The notes: a model not told the origin generated them from the sequence alone. 7,997 bases of DNA from an uncultured Oscillospiraceae bacterium (GCA_944385195.1 CALWWH010000001.1:1-7997); one strand, 5' to 3'; shown: positions 1-6,756, counted from the first letter of the stretch. Program-made: numbers and translations.

Positions 1-2
1 AC

Positions 3-38
3 CTGGTGGGGGATGTCCTGGGTATTTTGCAGGGCTGA
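3..38 (+). CDS. possible 3' end of an upstream gene
   Basis: Reading from base 3 gives an 11-residue tail (LVGDVLGILQG) ending in TGA at 36-38. The residues look like an ordinary hydrophobic protein tail, and a strong intrinsic terminator follows 38 bases later, which fits the end of a + strand gene. The piece is too short to name, and chance is a real alternative. The frame starting at base 2 also stays open until a TGA at 92-94, inside the terminator loop, and seems less likely. Confidence 0.25.
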   Translation: MVGDVLGILQG

Positions 39-72
39 CGGTCCTTCGACGGTATCTTTATCCGAAAGCCGA

Positions 73-78
73 TATAAT
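73..78 (+). promoter_or_regulatory. perfect TATAAT box overlapping the terminator arm; candidate -10 for spoIIA
   Basis: TATAAT sits at 73-78, its last two bases in the left arm of the terminator hairpin. No convincing TTGACA-like -35 lies 16-18 bases upstream (49-56 reads ACGGTATC). The surrounding bases GCCGATATA (68-76) partly resemble the sigma-H -10 pattern, and spoIIA is sigma-H driven in Bacillus, but the matching -35 is weak. A transcript starting about 7 nt downstream would begin inside the left arm, so it would lack a complete terminator hairpin. This is a tentative promoter call. Confidence 0.35.
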
Positions 79-113
79 GAGCGTGCATGGGTGACCATGC
101 GCGCTCATTTTTT
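77..113 (+). terminator. strong intrinsic terminator just upstream of spoIIAA
   Basis: Arms 77-90 and 95-108 pair over 14 positions with a single G-U wobble (T84 with G101). They close on a GTGA loop, which is of the GNRA type, and are followed by six T (108-113). This is a textbook Rho-independent terminator on the + strand, presumably ending transcription of the gene upstream. It lies only 5 nt before the spoIIAA Shine-Dalgarno, so it could also act as an attenuator for read-through transcripts entering the spoIIA operon. Confidence 0.85.
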
Positions 114-132
114 GTACCAAGGAGGAGATACG

Positions 133-450
133 GTGCGATATACGAGTTTTGTGCAGGACAAGCACCTGACCATCGCCCTGGCAGGGGAGATCGATCACCA
201 CGCGGCGCGGGAGATCATGCGTGCCGTGGCGGATAAGATCGACGCCTATCTGCCGTCGCTGTGCTGTCTGGATTTTCGGGAGGTGTCGTTTATGGACTCG
301 TCCGGCATCGCCGTGGTGCTCAACGCCATCCGTCGGATGCGGGAGCTGGGTGGGAATCTGGAACTGACAAACGTGCCGCCGCAGCCGATGCGGGTGCTCA
401 AGACGGCAGGAATTGAAAAATTGATGGAACTGGGGGGTGAGCATAAGTGA
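133..450 (+). CDS. spoIIAA: anti-sigma F factor antagonist SpoIIAA
   Basis: This encodes a 105-residue STAS-domain anti-anti-sigma factor. In its unphosphorylated form it binds the SpoIIAB-SigF complex and frees SigF; SpoIIAB inactivates it by phosphorylating a serine. The family landmarks are visible: GEIDHH at residues 18-23, and the phosphorylation loop FMDSSG at 53-58, where Ser56 aligns with Ser58 of Bacillus subtilis. The length is slightly below the 117 residues of B. subtilis. I chose GTG at 133 because AAGGAGG (119-125) lies 7 nt upstream; the open frame runs further 5' but crosses the terminator hairpin and has no homology there. The stop overlaps the spoIIAB start in GTGA, so translation is probably coupled. 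Identification is firm. Confidence 0.95.
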   Translation: MRYTSFVQDKHLTIALAGEIDHHAAREIMRAVADKIDAYLPSLCCLDFREVSFMDSSGIAVVLNAIRRMRELGGNLELTNVPPQPMRVLKTAGIEKLMELGGEHK

Positions 451-884
451 AAGCTGAGAATTACATTCGACTGGAGCTGCCCAGCCGCAGCGCCAACGAA
501 GCGGTCGCCAGGTGAGTGGTGGCTGCCTTCACTGCGCAGTTGGACCCGACGCTGGAGGAGCTCGGGGATATCAAAACCGCTGTTAGTGAGGCCGTGACCA
601 ACTGTATTGTACATGCCTATCCCGACCAGATCGGGGTCATCATCCTGACTTGCAGCATCGAGGGGGATGTGCTGGAGATTGTTGTCAAAGACCGCGGCAA
701 GGGGATCGAGGATCTCGAGCAGGCGCGGCAGCCGCTATATACAACCGGGGGATCGGAGCGGTCTGGGATGGGATTTACCATCATGGAGAGTTTCATGAAC
801 GAGTGCCGTGTGACCTCCACTCCCGGGAAGGGTACAACTGTGCGTATGCGCAAGCGGATCATCCCCCGGAGGCAGATGTTGTGA
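447..884 (+). CDS. spoIIAB: anti-sigma F factor SpoIIAB, interrupted by an in-frame TGA at codon 23
   Basis: SpoIIAB is a GHKL-fold serine kinase that holds SigF inactive and phosphorylates SpoIIAA. From GTG 447 the frame encodes 22 recognisable residues (NEAVAR at 17-22), then TGA (513-515), then the rest of the protein in the same frame: VVAAFTAQLDPT, N-box SEAVTN (47-52), G1 box DRGKG (82-86), the ATP-lid region around QPLYTTGGSERS, and GMGF (107-110). Counting the stop codon as a residue, the length is 145, against 146 in B. subtilis, so only one codon is altered. An uninterrupted 122-residue frame begins at GTG 516, directly after the stop, but has no Shine-Dalgarno at normal spacing. 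The kinase core is intact; strand 1 and part of helix 1 would be lost in a reinitiated product. The end overlaps sigF in GTGA. The gene may be truncated, read through, or mis-sequenced. Confidence 0.9.
513..515 (+). other. in-frame TGA inside spoIIAB
   Basis: This codon corresponds to Val21 of B. subtilis SpoIIAB, immediately after the conserved Arg (codon 22 here, Arg20 there). Flanking residues align on both sides without a frame change. It is followed at once by two GTG codons (516 and 519). TGA is the ordinary stop of spoIIAA, sigF, yunB and ligA in this window, so a reassigned genetic code is unlikely. Confidence 0.9.
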
Positions 885-1588
885 GCGTAGCAGAGCTGCT
901 GCCTAAAGTTCAGCAAGGCGACCGCGAGGCCGCGGAGCAGATGCTGGTTGAGAACAGCGGCCTTATTTGGTCGGTGGCCAGGCGCTATTTTGGACGGGGG
1001 GTCGACGCGGACGATTTGTACCAGCTGGGCTGTGTCGGCTTTATGAAAGCCATGATGGGGTTTGACCCGAACTATGGGACGCAATTTTCTACCTACGCAG
1101 TGCCGAAAATCAGCGGAGAGATCCGCCGCTTCCTGCGGGACGATGGAAGCGTCAAAGTAAGCCGCAGCATCAAAGAGCGCGCCAATCGCGTTCACATGGT
1201 GCGCGAGCGGCTCATTGGAGAGCTGGGCAGAGAGCCAACGCTGTCAGAAATTGCGGATGAGACTGGTTTTACCGTGGAAGAAATCGCCATGGTGGAGACG
1301 GCGACGACAGAACCGGAGTCGATTCATCGCGTGCTCGGGGAGGATGATTTCACCCTGGAGCAGCTGCTATCCACAGAAGGACCGGAGGAGGCGGTCCTGG
1401 AGCGGCTGACGCTGCAAGGGGCGATCAGCCGTCTGACAGAGCGGGAGCAGATGGTTATCCAGCTGCGATACTACCGTCAAATGACCCAGGAGCAGTGCGC
1501 CCGTATCATCGGCGTGAGCCAGGTGCAGATCTCCCGCATTGAGAAGAAAGCGCTCCAGGCCCTGCAAGCAGCGTTAACTTCAGGTTGA
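881..1588 (+). CDS. sigF: RNA polymerase sporulation sigma factor SigF
   Basis: SigF is the first compartment-specific sigma factor of sporulation; it directs RNA polymerase to early forespore genes and is held by SpoIIAB until released by SpoIIAA. The product has 235 residues. Region 2 spans about 25-92 (GVDADDLYQLGCVGFMKA, then FSTYAVPKISGEIRRFLRD), region 3 about 95-160 (SIKERANRV, LGREPTLSEIA), and region 4 about 178-229 with a helix-turn-helix (MTQEQCARIIGVSQVQISRI). GTG 881 is chosen because GGAGG at 868-872 lies 8 nt upstream and the start overlaps the spoIIAB stop. The open frame extends 5' to 650 but that part is only a shadow of spoIIAB. The gene looks complete and undamaged, which contrasts with its interrupted antagonist. 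SigG is the nearest alternative, but the operon position settles it as SigF. Confidence 0.95.
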   Translation: MSVAELLPKVQQGDREAAEQMLVENSGLIWSVARRYFGRGVDADDLYQLGCVGFMKAMMGFDPNYGTQFSTYAVPKISGEIRRFLRDDGSVKVSRSIKERANRVHMVRERLIGELGREPTLSEIADETGFTVEEIAMVETATTEPESIHRVLGEDDFTLEQLLSTEGPEEAVLERLTLQGAISRLTEREQMVIQLRYYRQMTQEQCARIIGVSQVQISRIEKKALQALQAALTSG

Positions 1589-1613
1589 TTTGTGGAGGTT
1601 CGTGGTGTAAAAT
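1585..1613 (+). promoter_or_regulatory. sigma-A-type promoter of the pcrA-yunB-ligA unit
   Basis: The -35 box TTGATT (1585-1590) and -10 box TAAAAT (1608-1613) are separated by exactly 17 bases. The -35 box overlaps the sigF stop codon (1586-1588). The predicted start is near 1620, giving a leader of about 30 nt before pcrA. No terminator separates sigF from pcrA, so read-through from the spoIIA operon is also possible. Confidence 0.6.
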
Positions 1614-1648
1614 AAAGTGTTGACTAAAAGAGATAAGGTGACATGACT

Positions 1649-4051
1649 ATGTTGAATCACGAACAGATGCAACGGTATTTGACCGCCCGCCGCAGGATTA
1701 TCGCGGGATATTTTCAACATTTGAATCAGATGCAGCAAAAGGGCGTTCTGGCAACGGAAGGCCCTCTGCTGCTTTTGGCGGGTGCAGGCAGCGGCAAGAC
1801 CACCGTACTTATCAACCGCATCGCAAACCTCCTCCGGTTCGGCCGCGGTGCAGAGAGCCAGGAGGTGCCCGGCTTTGTCAGCCAGGAGGATGTGGAGCTG
1901 ATGGAGCGCTATCTCACCACCCAGGACGAGAACCTTCGGGAGCGCGTGGAGCTGCTTTGCCGTGTTGAGGCTCCGCGTCCGTGGGAAATTCTGGCCATTA
2001 CTTTTACAAACAAGGCTGCCAATGAGCTCAAGGACCGTTTGCAGGATATGCTGGGGCAGGCGGGAAACGACGTCTGGGCGATGACTTTTCACTCGGCCTG
2101 CTGCCGCATTCTGCGCCGAAATATTGAGCGCCTGGGAGGCTATACCAGCAGCTTTACCATCTACGACCAGGCAGATACCACCAGTATCGTCAAGGACATT
2201 TTAAAGGATATGGGCCTGGACGATAAGACCTTTCCGCCGCGGCAGGTGCTGGCGGCCATCAGCCGCGCCAAGGACCAGCTGCTGGATCCGGAGGACTACC
2301 TCCGCGAAGTTGCTCAGGCGGAGGATTTCCGCTATGAGATCTACGCCAAGATCTATACCGAGTATCAAAAGCGCTTGGAAAACGGCAATGCTGTGGATTT
2401 TGACGATATTATCCGACTCACTGTGCGCCTGCTGCGGGAGCATGAGCAGGTGCGGAACGATTACCAGGAGCGGTTTCACTACGTTCTCATTGACGAGTAC
2501 CAAGACACCAATAAGGCGCAGTTCGAGCTTGCGCATCTGTTGGCGGGCTGGCGGGAAAACCTCTGTGTTGTCGGCGATGATGACCAGAGCATTTATCGCT
2601 TCCGGGGCGCAACCATTGAAAATATAATGAATTTTGAAAAAGATTACCCGGCGGCGCGGGTCATCCGACTGGAGCAGGACTATCGCCCAACCAAACGGAT
2701 TCTGGAAGCGGCAAATGCGGTCATTAGGCACAATCGCGGCCGTAAGGGTAAGGAACTCTGGACGGAAAATGCCGAGGGTGAGCCTATTACGGTCTATCAG
2801 GGAGAGTCAGAGAATGACGAGGCGGATTTTGTTGTGGCGCGGATGCTGGAGGGAAAGACGAAGGGCCATCCCTTCAAGGATTACGCCGTGCTCTACCGCA
2901 CCAACGCCCAGTCCAACGCGCTGGAATATGCGCTGCGCCGCAATGGGGTGCCCTATCGTGTCATTGGCGGCACCAAGTTCTTTGACCGTGCCGAGGTCAA
3001 GGATATGCTCAGCTACCTCTGCGTCATCAATAACCGAGCCGATACGCTGCGTCTGCGCCGGATCATCAACAATCCCGCCCGCGGCATTGGCGCCAAGACC
3101 ATAGAAATGGCCGAGCGCCAGGCATTGGCACAGGGGAGCAGTCTTTATGAAATTGTCAGCGATCCGTATACCTATCCGTCCCTGAATAAGGCGGCGGAGA
3201 AGCTGATGGCCTTTACGGTGCTCATCGAGACGCTGGCTGAAGAGCTGCAAGCGCTGCCTTTGCCGGAGTTTTATGACCAGGTTTGCCAGAGAACCGGCTA
3301 TCTGACCATGCTTGAGAGTAAAAACGATGTGGAAAGCCGCACTCGTGCTGAGAACGTCCGCGAGCTGCGGTCGAGCATCGTGACCTATTGCAGTAATGCC
3401 CTGGAGCCGACGCTCAGCGGCTTTTTGGAGGAGATCAGTCTCTATACCGATCTGGATAACTACAACGCCAGCGACGATGCCTGTGTGCTCATGACCATGC
3501 ACTCGGCCAAAGGTCTGGAGTTCCCAACGGTTTTTATCGTTGGTGCAGAAGACGGCCTGTTTCCCAGCAGCAGAGCCATCGAGATGCCGGAGGAGCTGGA
3601 AGAAGAGCGCCGCCTGTGCTACGTCGCCATCACCCGCGCCAAAGAGAAGCTATACATTACGCACACTCGCCGGCGTATGATTTACGGTCAGACCCGTCCG
3701 GCCAGGGCGTCTCGCTTTCTGTCAGAGCTGCCGGAAGCGTGCGTCCAGCGGCAGGCGAAGGCCCACCCGTCTCATGGCGGCGACGGTTTTGGCGGCTATC
3801 GCCGCCCGGCAGCGCCTAAACCCAAGCGCAGCGTGCTGGATCATGTGGGCAGCAATACCGTGGCATCGACGGCCCCCAAGCAGAGCTTTGTCCAGGGCGA
3901 AATGGTCAATCACACGACCTTTGGCAGAGGCATGATTCTTTCCGTTACCCCCATGGGGGGCGATGCGCTGCTGGAGATTGCCTTTGACGATAGCGGTACC
4001 AAGAAACTGATGGCAAAGTATGCGTCGGCGTATCTGACAAAGGAAGCATAA
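1649..4051 (+). CDS. pcrA: ATP-dependent DNA helicase PcrA (UvrD/Rep family, SF1A)
   Basis: This is a 3'-5' superfamily 1 helicase for excision repair, removal of recombination proteins and clearing of replication-transcription conflicts. With the start at 1649 it has 800 residues: Walker A AGAGSGKT (44-51), motif Ia ITFTNKAA (117-124), motif II LIDEYQDT (280-287), motif III GDDDQSIYRFRGA (309-321), motif IV around QDYRPTKRIL (343-352), motif V MHSAKGLEF (617-625) and motif VI YVAITRAKEKLYI (658-670). The C-terminus (about 747-797, with HTTFGRG) is the Tudor-like domain that contacts RNA polymerase. About 40 extra residues (66-109) separate motifs I and Ia compared with Bacillus PcrA. ATG 1649 is preferred over in-frame ATG 1643 because AAGGTG (1635-1640) is 8 nt away, versus 2 nt for the earlier ATG. 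It is first in a unit with yunB and ligA. Confidence 0.95.
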   Translation: MLNHEQMQRYLTARRRIIAGYFQHLNQMQQKGVLATEGPLLLLAGAGSGKTTVLINRIANLLRFGRGAESQEVPGFVSQEDVELMERYLTTQDENLRERVELLCRVEAPRPWEILAITFTNKAANELKDRLQDMLGQAGNDVWAMTFHSACCRILRRNIERLGGYTSSFTIYDQADTTSIVKDILKDMGLDDKTFPPRQVLAAISRAKDQLLDPEDYLREVAQAEDFRYEIYAKIYTEYQKRLENGNAVDFDDIIRLTVRLLREHEQVRNDYQERFHYVLIDEYQDTNKAQFELAHLLAGWRENLCVVGDDDQSIYRFRGATIENIMNFEKDYPAARVIRLEQDYRPTKRILEAANAVIRHNRGRKGKELWTENAEGEPITVYQGESENDEADFVVARMLEGKTKGHPFKDYAVLYRTNAQSNALEYALRRNGVPYRVIGGTKFFDRAEVKDMLSYLCVINNRADTLRLRRIINNPARGIGAKTIEMAERQALAQGSSLYEIVSDPYTYPSLNKAAEKLMAFTVLIETLAEELQALPLPEFYDQVCQRTGYLTMLESKNDVESRTRAENVRELRSSIVTYCSNALEPTLSGFLEEISLYTDLDNYNASDDACVLMTMHSAKGLEFPTVFIVGAEDGLFPSSRAIEMPEELEEERRLCYVAITRAKEKLYITHTRRRMIYGQTRPARASRFLSELPEACVQRQAKAHPSHGGDGFGGYRRPAAPKPKRSVLDHVGSNTVASTAPKQSFVQGEMVNHTTFGRGMILSVTPMGGDALLEIAFDDSGTKKLMAKYASAYLTKEA

Positions 4052-4065
4052 AGCGCGTCCCCAAG

Positions 4066-4082
4066 CCCGTATCCTATACGGG
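4066..4082 (+). promoter_or_regulatory. hairpin overlapping the yunB ribosome binding site
   Basis: CCCGTAT (4066-4072) and ATACGGG (4076-4082) form a perfect 7-bp inverted repeat with a CCT loop. The right arm runs into the Shine-Dalgarno GGGGAGGG (4080-4087). There is no following T tract, so this is not a terminator. In mRNA it could partly mask the yunB ribosome binding site and lower translation relative to pcrA. The structure is seen in the sequence; the function is inferred. Confidence 0.45.
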
Positions 4083-4093
4083 GAGGGATGCGC

Positions 4094-4729
4094 ATGAGAC
4101 GACGCAGACGGCGATGGCTGGCACTGCTGTTCCTTCTGCTGGGGCTGACGCTTGCGGCGGTCGTGCTCTACCGCCAGAGAATCAATCCGATGCTGGAGGG
4201 AATGGCCCGCGCCATGTTAGATAATGTGGCGTCCAACACCATCAACGAGGCCATCGATGCCCAGATTGCGGCAGGCACATTGGATTACGATCGGTTGGTG
4301 CTCTTTGAAAAGGATCTTGATGGCCGGATTACTGCCATTAAGACCAATATGACTGAGGTCAACCGGTTAAAAACCCAGGTGCTGGACATAATGAATGATA
4401 CATTGCTGGAAATCAGTACGGATGAGCTGTCGATCCCCATCGGGAATCTGATCCTGCCGGAATTGTTTTCCGGCAGAGGACCGGGTGTGCCGCTGCGGAT
4501 TCTGAGCATCAGTACCTCGGACGCCCAGTTCCGCAACGCCTTTTCGGACGCGGGGATCAATCAGACCTGTCACCAGATTCTACTGATTGTACAGGTGGCG
4601 ATCACGGTACTCTTGCCGACTGAGACCATCACTGTGCCCATCGAATCCGAAATGGTTGTAGCGGAGACCATCATCGTGGGAGATGTGCCCACGACATACG
4701 CCAGTTTTGGAACGGAGAACGATACATGA
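4094..4729 (+). CDS. yunB: sporulation protein YunB
   Basis: This encodes a 211-residue membrane-anchored protein of the YunB family, which in B. subtilis belongs to the mother-cell sigma-E regulon and contributes to efficient sporulation; its biochemical role is not established. It has a basic N-terminus (MRRRRRRW), one hydrophobic anchor at about 8-26, then an extracytoplasmic-type domain. Family hallmarks are RINPMLEGMA (29-38), GVPLRILSI (131-139), FSDAGINQTCHQILL (150-164) and VAETIIVGDVPTTY (189-202). ATG 4094 is chosen over ATG 4088 because GGAGG (4082-4086) is 7 nt away, versus 1 nt for the earlier ATG. It begins 42 nt after pcrA and its stop overlaps the ligA start in ATGA, so it is cotranscribed with two DNA-repair genes. 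I found no convincing sigma-E promoter of its own at the end of pcrA. Confidence 0.88.
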   Translation: MRRRRRRWLALLFLLLGLTLAAVVLYRQRINPMLEGMARAMLDNVASNTINEAIDAQIAAGTLDYDRLVLFEKDLDGRITAIKTNMTEVNRLKTQVLDIMNDTLLEISTDELSIPIGNLILPELFSGRGPGVPLRILSISTSDAQFRNAFSDAGINQTCHQILLIVQVAITVLLPTETITVPIESEMVVAETIIVGDVPTTYASFGTENDT

Positions 4730-6696
4730 GAGAACGCATGGACCAGCTGGTAGATCAGCTGAACCGATATAACTACGAATACTACGTTCTGGATGCGCCA
4801 ACGGTGGCAGATTACGACTATGACATGCTGCTCAAAGAGCTGGAAGCGTTGGAAGCAGCCCATCCGGAGTGGCGGAGGGCAGATTCCCCAACCCAACGGG
4901 TCGGCGGTGCGGCAGTTTCTGACTTTGCAGAGGTCGTGCATCCGGTACCGCTGGAGAGCCTGCAAAACACCTACTCCGTGGAGGAGATGGAGGACTTTCT
5001 AAGGGAGGTCAACGCGCCCGCTTACAGCGTTGAGCCCAAGGTGGACGGCTTGTCCGTGGCATTGGAGTATCTCGATGGTGTTTTTGTCTGCGGTGCGACC
5101 CGAGGCGACGGCAATGTCGGCGAGAATGTGACAGAAAATTTGCGGACAATCCGCAGTATTCCGATGAAATTGGAAAACGCGCCGGAAAGGCTGATCGTGC
5201 GGGGCGAGGTCTTCATGCCAAAGGCGGCATTTGAAGCGGTGAACGCCCGGCGAGAGGAGAACGGCGAGACGCTTTTTGCAAACCCGCGCAATGCGGCGGC
5301 AGGAAGCCTGCGCCAATTAGACCCCAAAATAACGGCGCAGCGCCAGCTGGATATTCTTGTCTTCAACCTACAGCTGTGCCAGGGGCGGACATTTACAAGC
5401 CACAGCCAGACGCTGGACTATCTGCGAGACCTGAAATTTAAGGTCATCCCTAATACGCTCTGCCGTACAGCGGAGGAAGTGATGGCCCAGATAACGGCCA
5501 TCGATGAGGGCAGGGGAGCGCTGGCTTACGATATCGACGGCGCCGTGGTAAAGACTGACGATCTGGCCCTGCGCCGGGAGTTGGGCTCCACGGCGAAGTT
5601 TCCCCGATGGGCGGCGGCGTATAAGTATCCTCCCGAGGTCAAGGAAACGGTGCTGGAACAAATCGTCATCCAGGTGGGCAGGACAGGGGTGCTGACGCCG
5701 AAGGCCATTGTGGCGCCGGTGCGGCTGGCAGGGACCCGTGTGACTCAGGCGACGCTGCATAATCAGGATTTTATTGCCGAGAAGGACATCCGCGTTGGCG
5801 ACACGGTACGTATTCGCAAAGCCGGGGAGATCATCCCGGAGATCCTCGAGGTGGTGACCTCCAAGCGTCCGGACCATTCCGCAGCTTTTGTCATGCCCAC
5901 GACCTGTCCGGTGTGTGGCGGACCCGTGCGCCGCGATCCGGACGGTCCGGCGGTGCGCTGCGTAAATACCAGCTGCCCGGCGCAGCTGCTGCGGCTGCTG
6001 ACGCACTTTGTCTCCCGCGATGCTATGGACGTAGAGGGCTTGAGCGAGAAAATCATTGCCCGCTTGGTGGAATTGGATCTGGTGCACACAGCAGCAGACC
6101 TCTACACATTGACGGAATCTGACCTGGCTGCGCTATGGCAGAAAGCCGGCACCATGGCGGGAAAACTGATCGCAGCAATTGAAAAATCAAAATCCAACGA
6201 CCTTTCTCGACTCCTTTTCGGACTGGGTATCCGTCAGGTGGGCGTCAAAGCGGCCAGGACCCTGGCGGCGCAGTTCGGATCTATGCAGGCCCTGATGGCG
6301 GCGGACGAAGCGACGCTGAAAGCGGTCCCGGATGTGGGGCCCATCACGGCGGCCACCATCGTGGCCTGGTTTCAGGAGGCGAAGAACCGGGAGCTTCTGG
6401 AGCGGCTGGCAGCCTGCGGCGTGAACATGAAAAGCCAATTAGCCCCAGTGGGCGACCGTTTTGCGGGCATGACCTTTGTCCTGACGGGGACCCTAAGTGT
6501 CCCCCGGGAGATCATCGCCGCCCAGATCGAATCTCTGGGCGGCAAGGTCAGCGGCAGCGTCTCAAAAAAGACAAGCTATGTTGTTGCCGGCGAAAAGGCG
6601 GGCAGCAAACTCAAAAAAGCGGCAGAGCTTGGAATCCCGGTGCTCACTCAAGCCGAATTTGACGCCCTGCGAGGGGAGGAAACGGCGCGGGCTTGA
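4726..6696 (+). CDS. ligA: NAD-dependent DNA ligase LigA
   Basis: LigA is the essential bacterial ligase that seals nicks during replication and repair, using NAD to form a ligase-adenylate. The 656-residue product is close to the usual length and has every domain: Ia (1-60, with the NAD-contacting Tyr and Asp residues of YNYEYYVLDAPTVADYDYD at 15-33), adenylation domain with catalytic Lys105 in KVDG (105-108) and DGAVVK (271-276), OB fold (about 307-385), a four-cysteine zinc finger (Cys394, 397, 412, 417), helix-hairpin-helix region (about 425-570, with GLGIRQVG at 499-506) and a C-terminal BRCT domain (about 577-651). ATG 4726 is supported by GGAGA (4714-4718) and by the overlap with the yunB stop. 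Pairing with pcrA is the same as in Bacillus. No damage is visible. Confidence 0.97.
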   Translation: MRERMDQLVDQLNRYNYEYYVLDAPTVADYDYDMLLKELEALEAAHPEWRRADSPTQRVGGAAVSDFAEVVHPVPLESLQNTYSVEEMEDFLREVNAPAYSVEPKVDGLSVALEYLDGVFVCGATRGDGNVGENVTENLRTIRSIPMKLENAPERLIVRGEVFMPKAAFEAVNARREENGETLFANPRNAAAGSLRQLDPKITAQRQLDILVFNLQLCQGRTFTSHSQTLDYLRDLKFKVIPNTLCRTAEEVMAQITAIDEGRGALAYDIDGAVVKTDDLALRRELGSTAKFPRWAAAYKYPPEVKETVLEQIVIQVGRTGVLTPKAIVAPVRLAGTRVTQATLHNQDFIAEKDIRVGDTVRIRKAGEIIPEILEVVTSKRPDHSAAFVMPTTCPVCGGPVRRDPDGPAVRCVNTSCPAQLLRLLTHFVSRDAMDVEGLSEKIIARLVELDLVHTAADLYTLTESDLAALWQKAGTMAGKLIAAIEKSKSNDLSRLLFGLGIRQVGVKAARTLAAQFGSMQALMAADEATLKAVPDVGPITAATIVAWFQEAKNRELLERLAACGVNMKSQLAPVGDRFAGMTFVLTGTLSVPREIIAAQIESLGGKVSGSVSKKTSYVVAGEKAGSKLKKAAELGIPVLTQAEFDALRGEETARA

Positions 6697-6739
6697 GCGA
6701 CAGCTGCTCTTAACCTCTCCAGGGATAAAAATGGCTTCG

Positions 6740-6756
6740 CCCTCCCTTTGGGAGGG
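6740..6756 (+). repeat. palindrome in the ligA-spoIIID intergenic region
   Basis: CCCTCCC (6740-6746) pairs with GGGAGGG (6750-6756) around TTT, next to the small dyad GGCTTCGCC (6733-6741). Together with CCTCTCC at 6714-6720 this has the look of the short GC-rich intergenic palindromic elements scattered through some gut Clostridia genomes, but only a genome-wide search would show that it recurs. No T tract follows, so it is a poor terminator for ligA. The 166-nt gap 6697-6862 otherwise holds the reverse-strand terminator and the spoIIID promoter; no gene is seen. Confidence 0.4.

Noticed and set aside
13..132. N-terminal extension of SpoIIAA by 40 codons
   Set aside because: The stretch crosses the terminator hairpin and the ribosome binding site of GTG 133 and has no resemblance to the family.
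513..540. Selenocysteine insertion at the spoIIAB TGA
   Set aside because: The short stem at 516-532 has a mismatch and a 3-nt loop and does not resemble a bacterial SECIS; the position holds Val in B. subtilis and selenocysteine is not known in this family.
650..880. N-terminal extension of SigF
   Set aside because: It is an out-of-frame reading of spoIIAB; GTG 881 has a proper Shine-Dalgarno and the conserved N-terminus.
617..1195. Minus-strand frame across spoIIAB and sigF
   Set aside because: It covers two well-supported coding regions and has no features of a real protein.
2807..3502. Long open frame on the minus strand opposite pcrA
   Set aside because: It lies wholly within a gene with continuous helicase motifs and shows no domain of its own.
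4045..4082. Sigma-E promoter for yunB
   Set aside because: CATAAAGC (4047-4054) and the ATAC core at 4076-4079 match the -10 consensus poorly and no -35 element stands at the right distance.
5368..6087. Long open frame on the minus strand opposite ligA
   Set aside because: It is a compositional shadow of ligA with no recognisable motif, no ribosome binding site and His/Arg/Gln-rich content typical of antisense frames.
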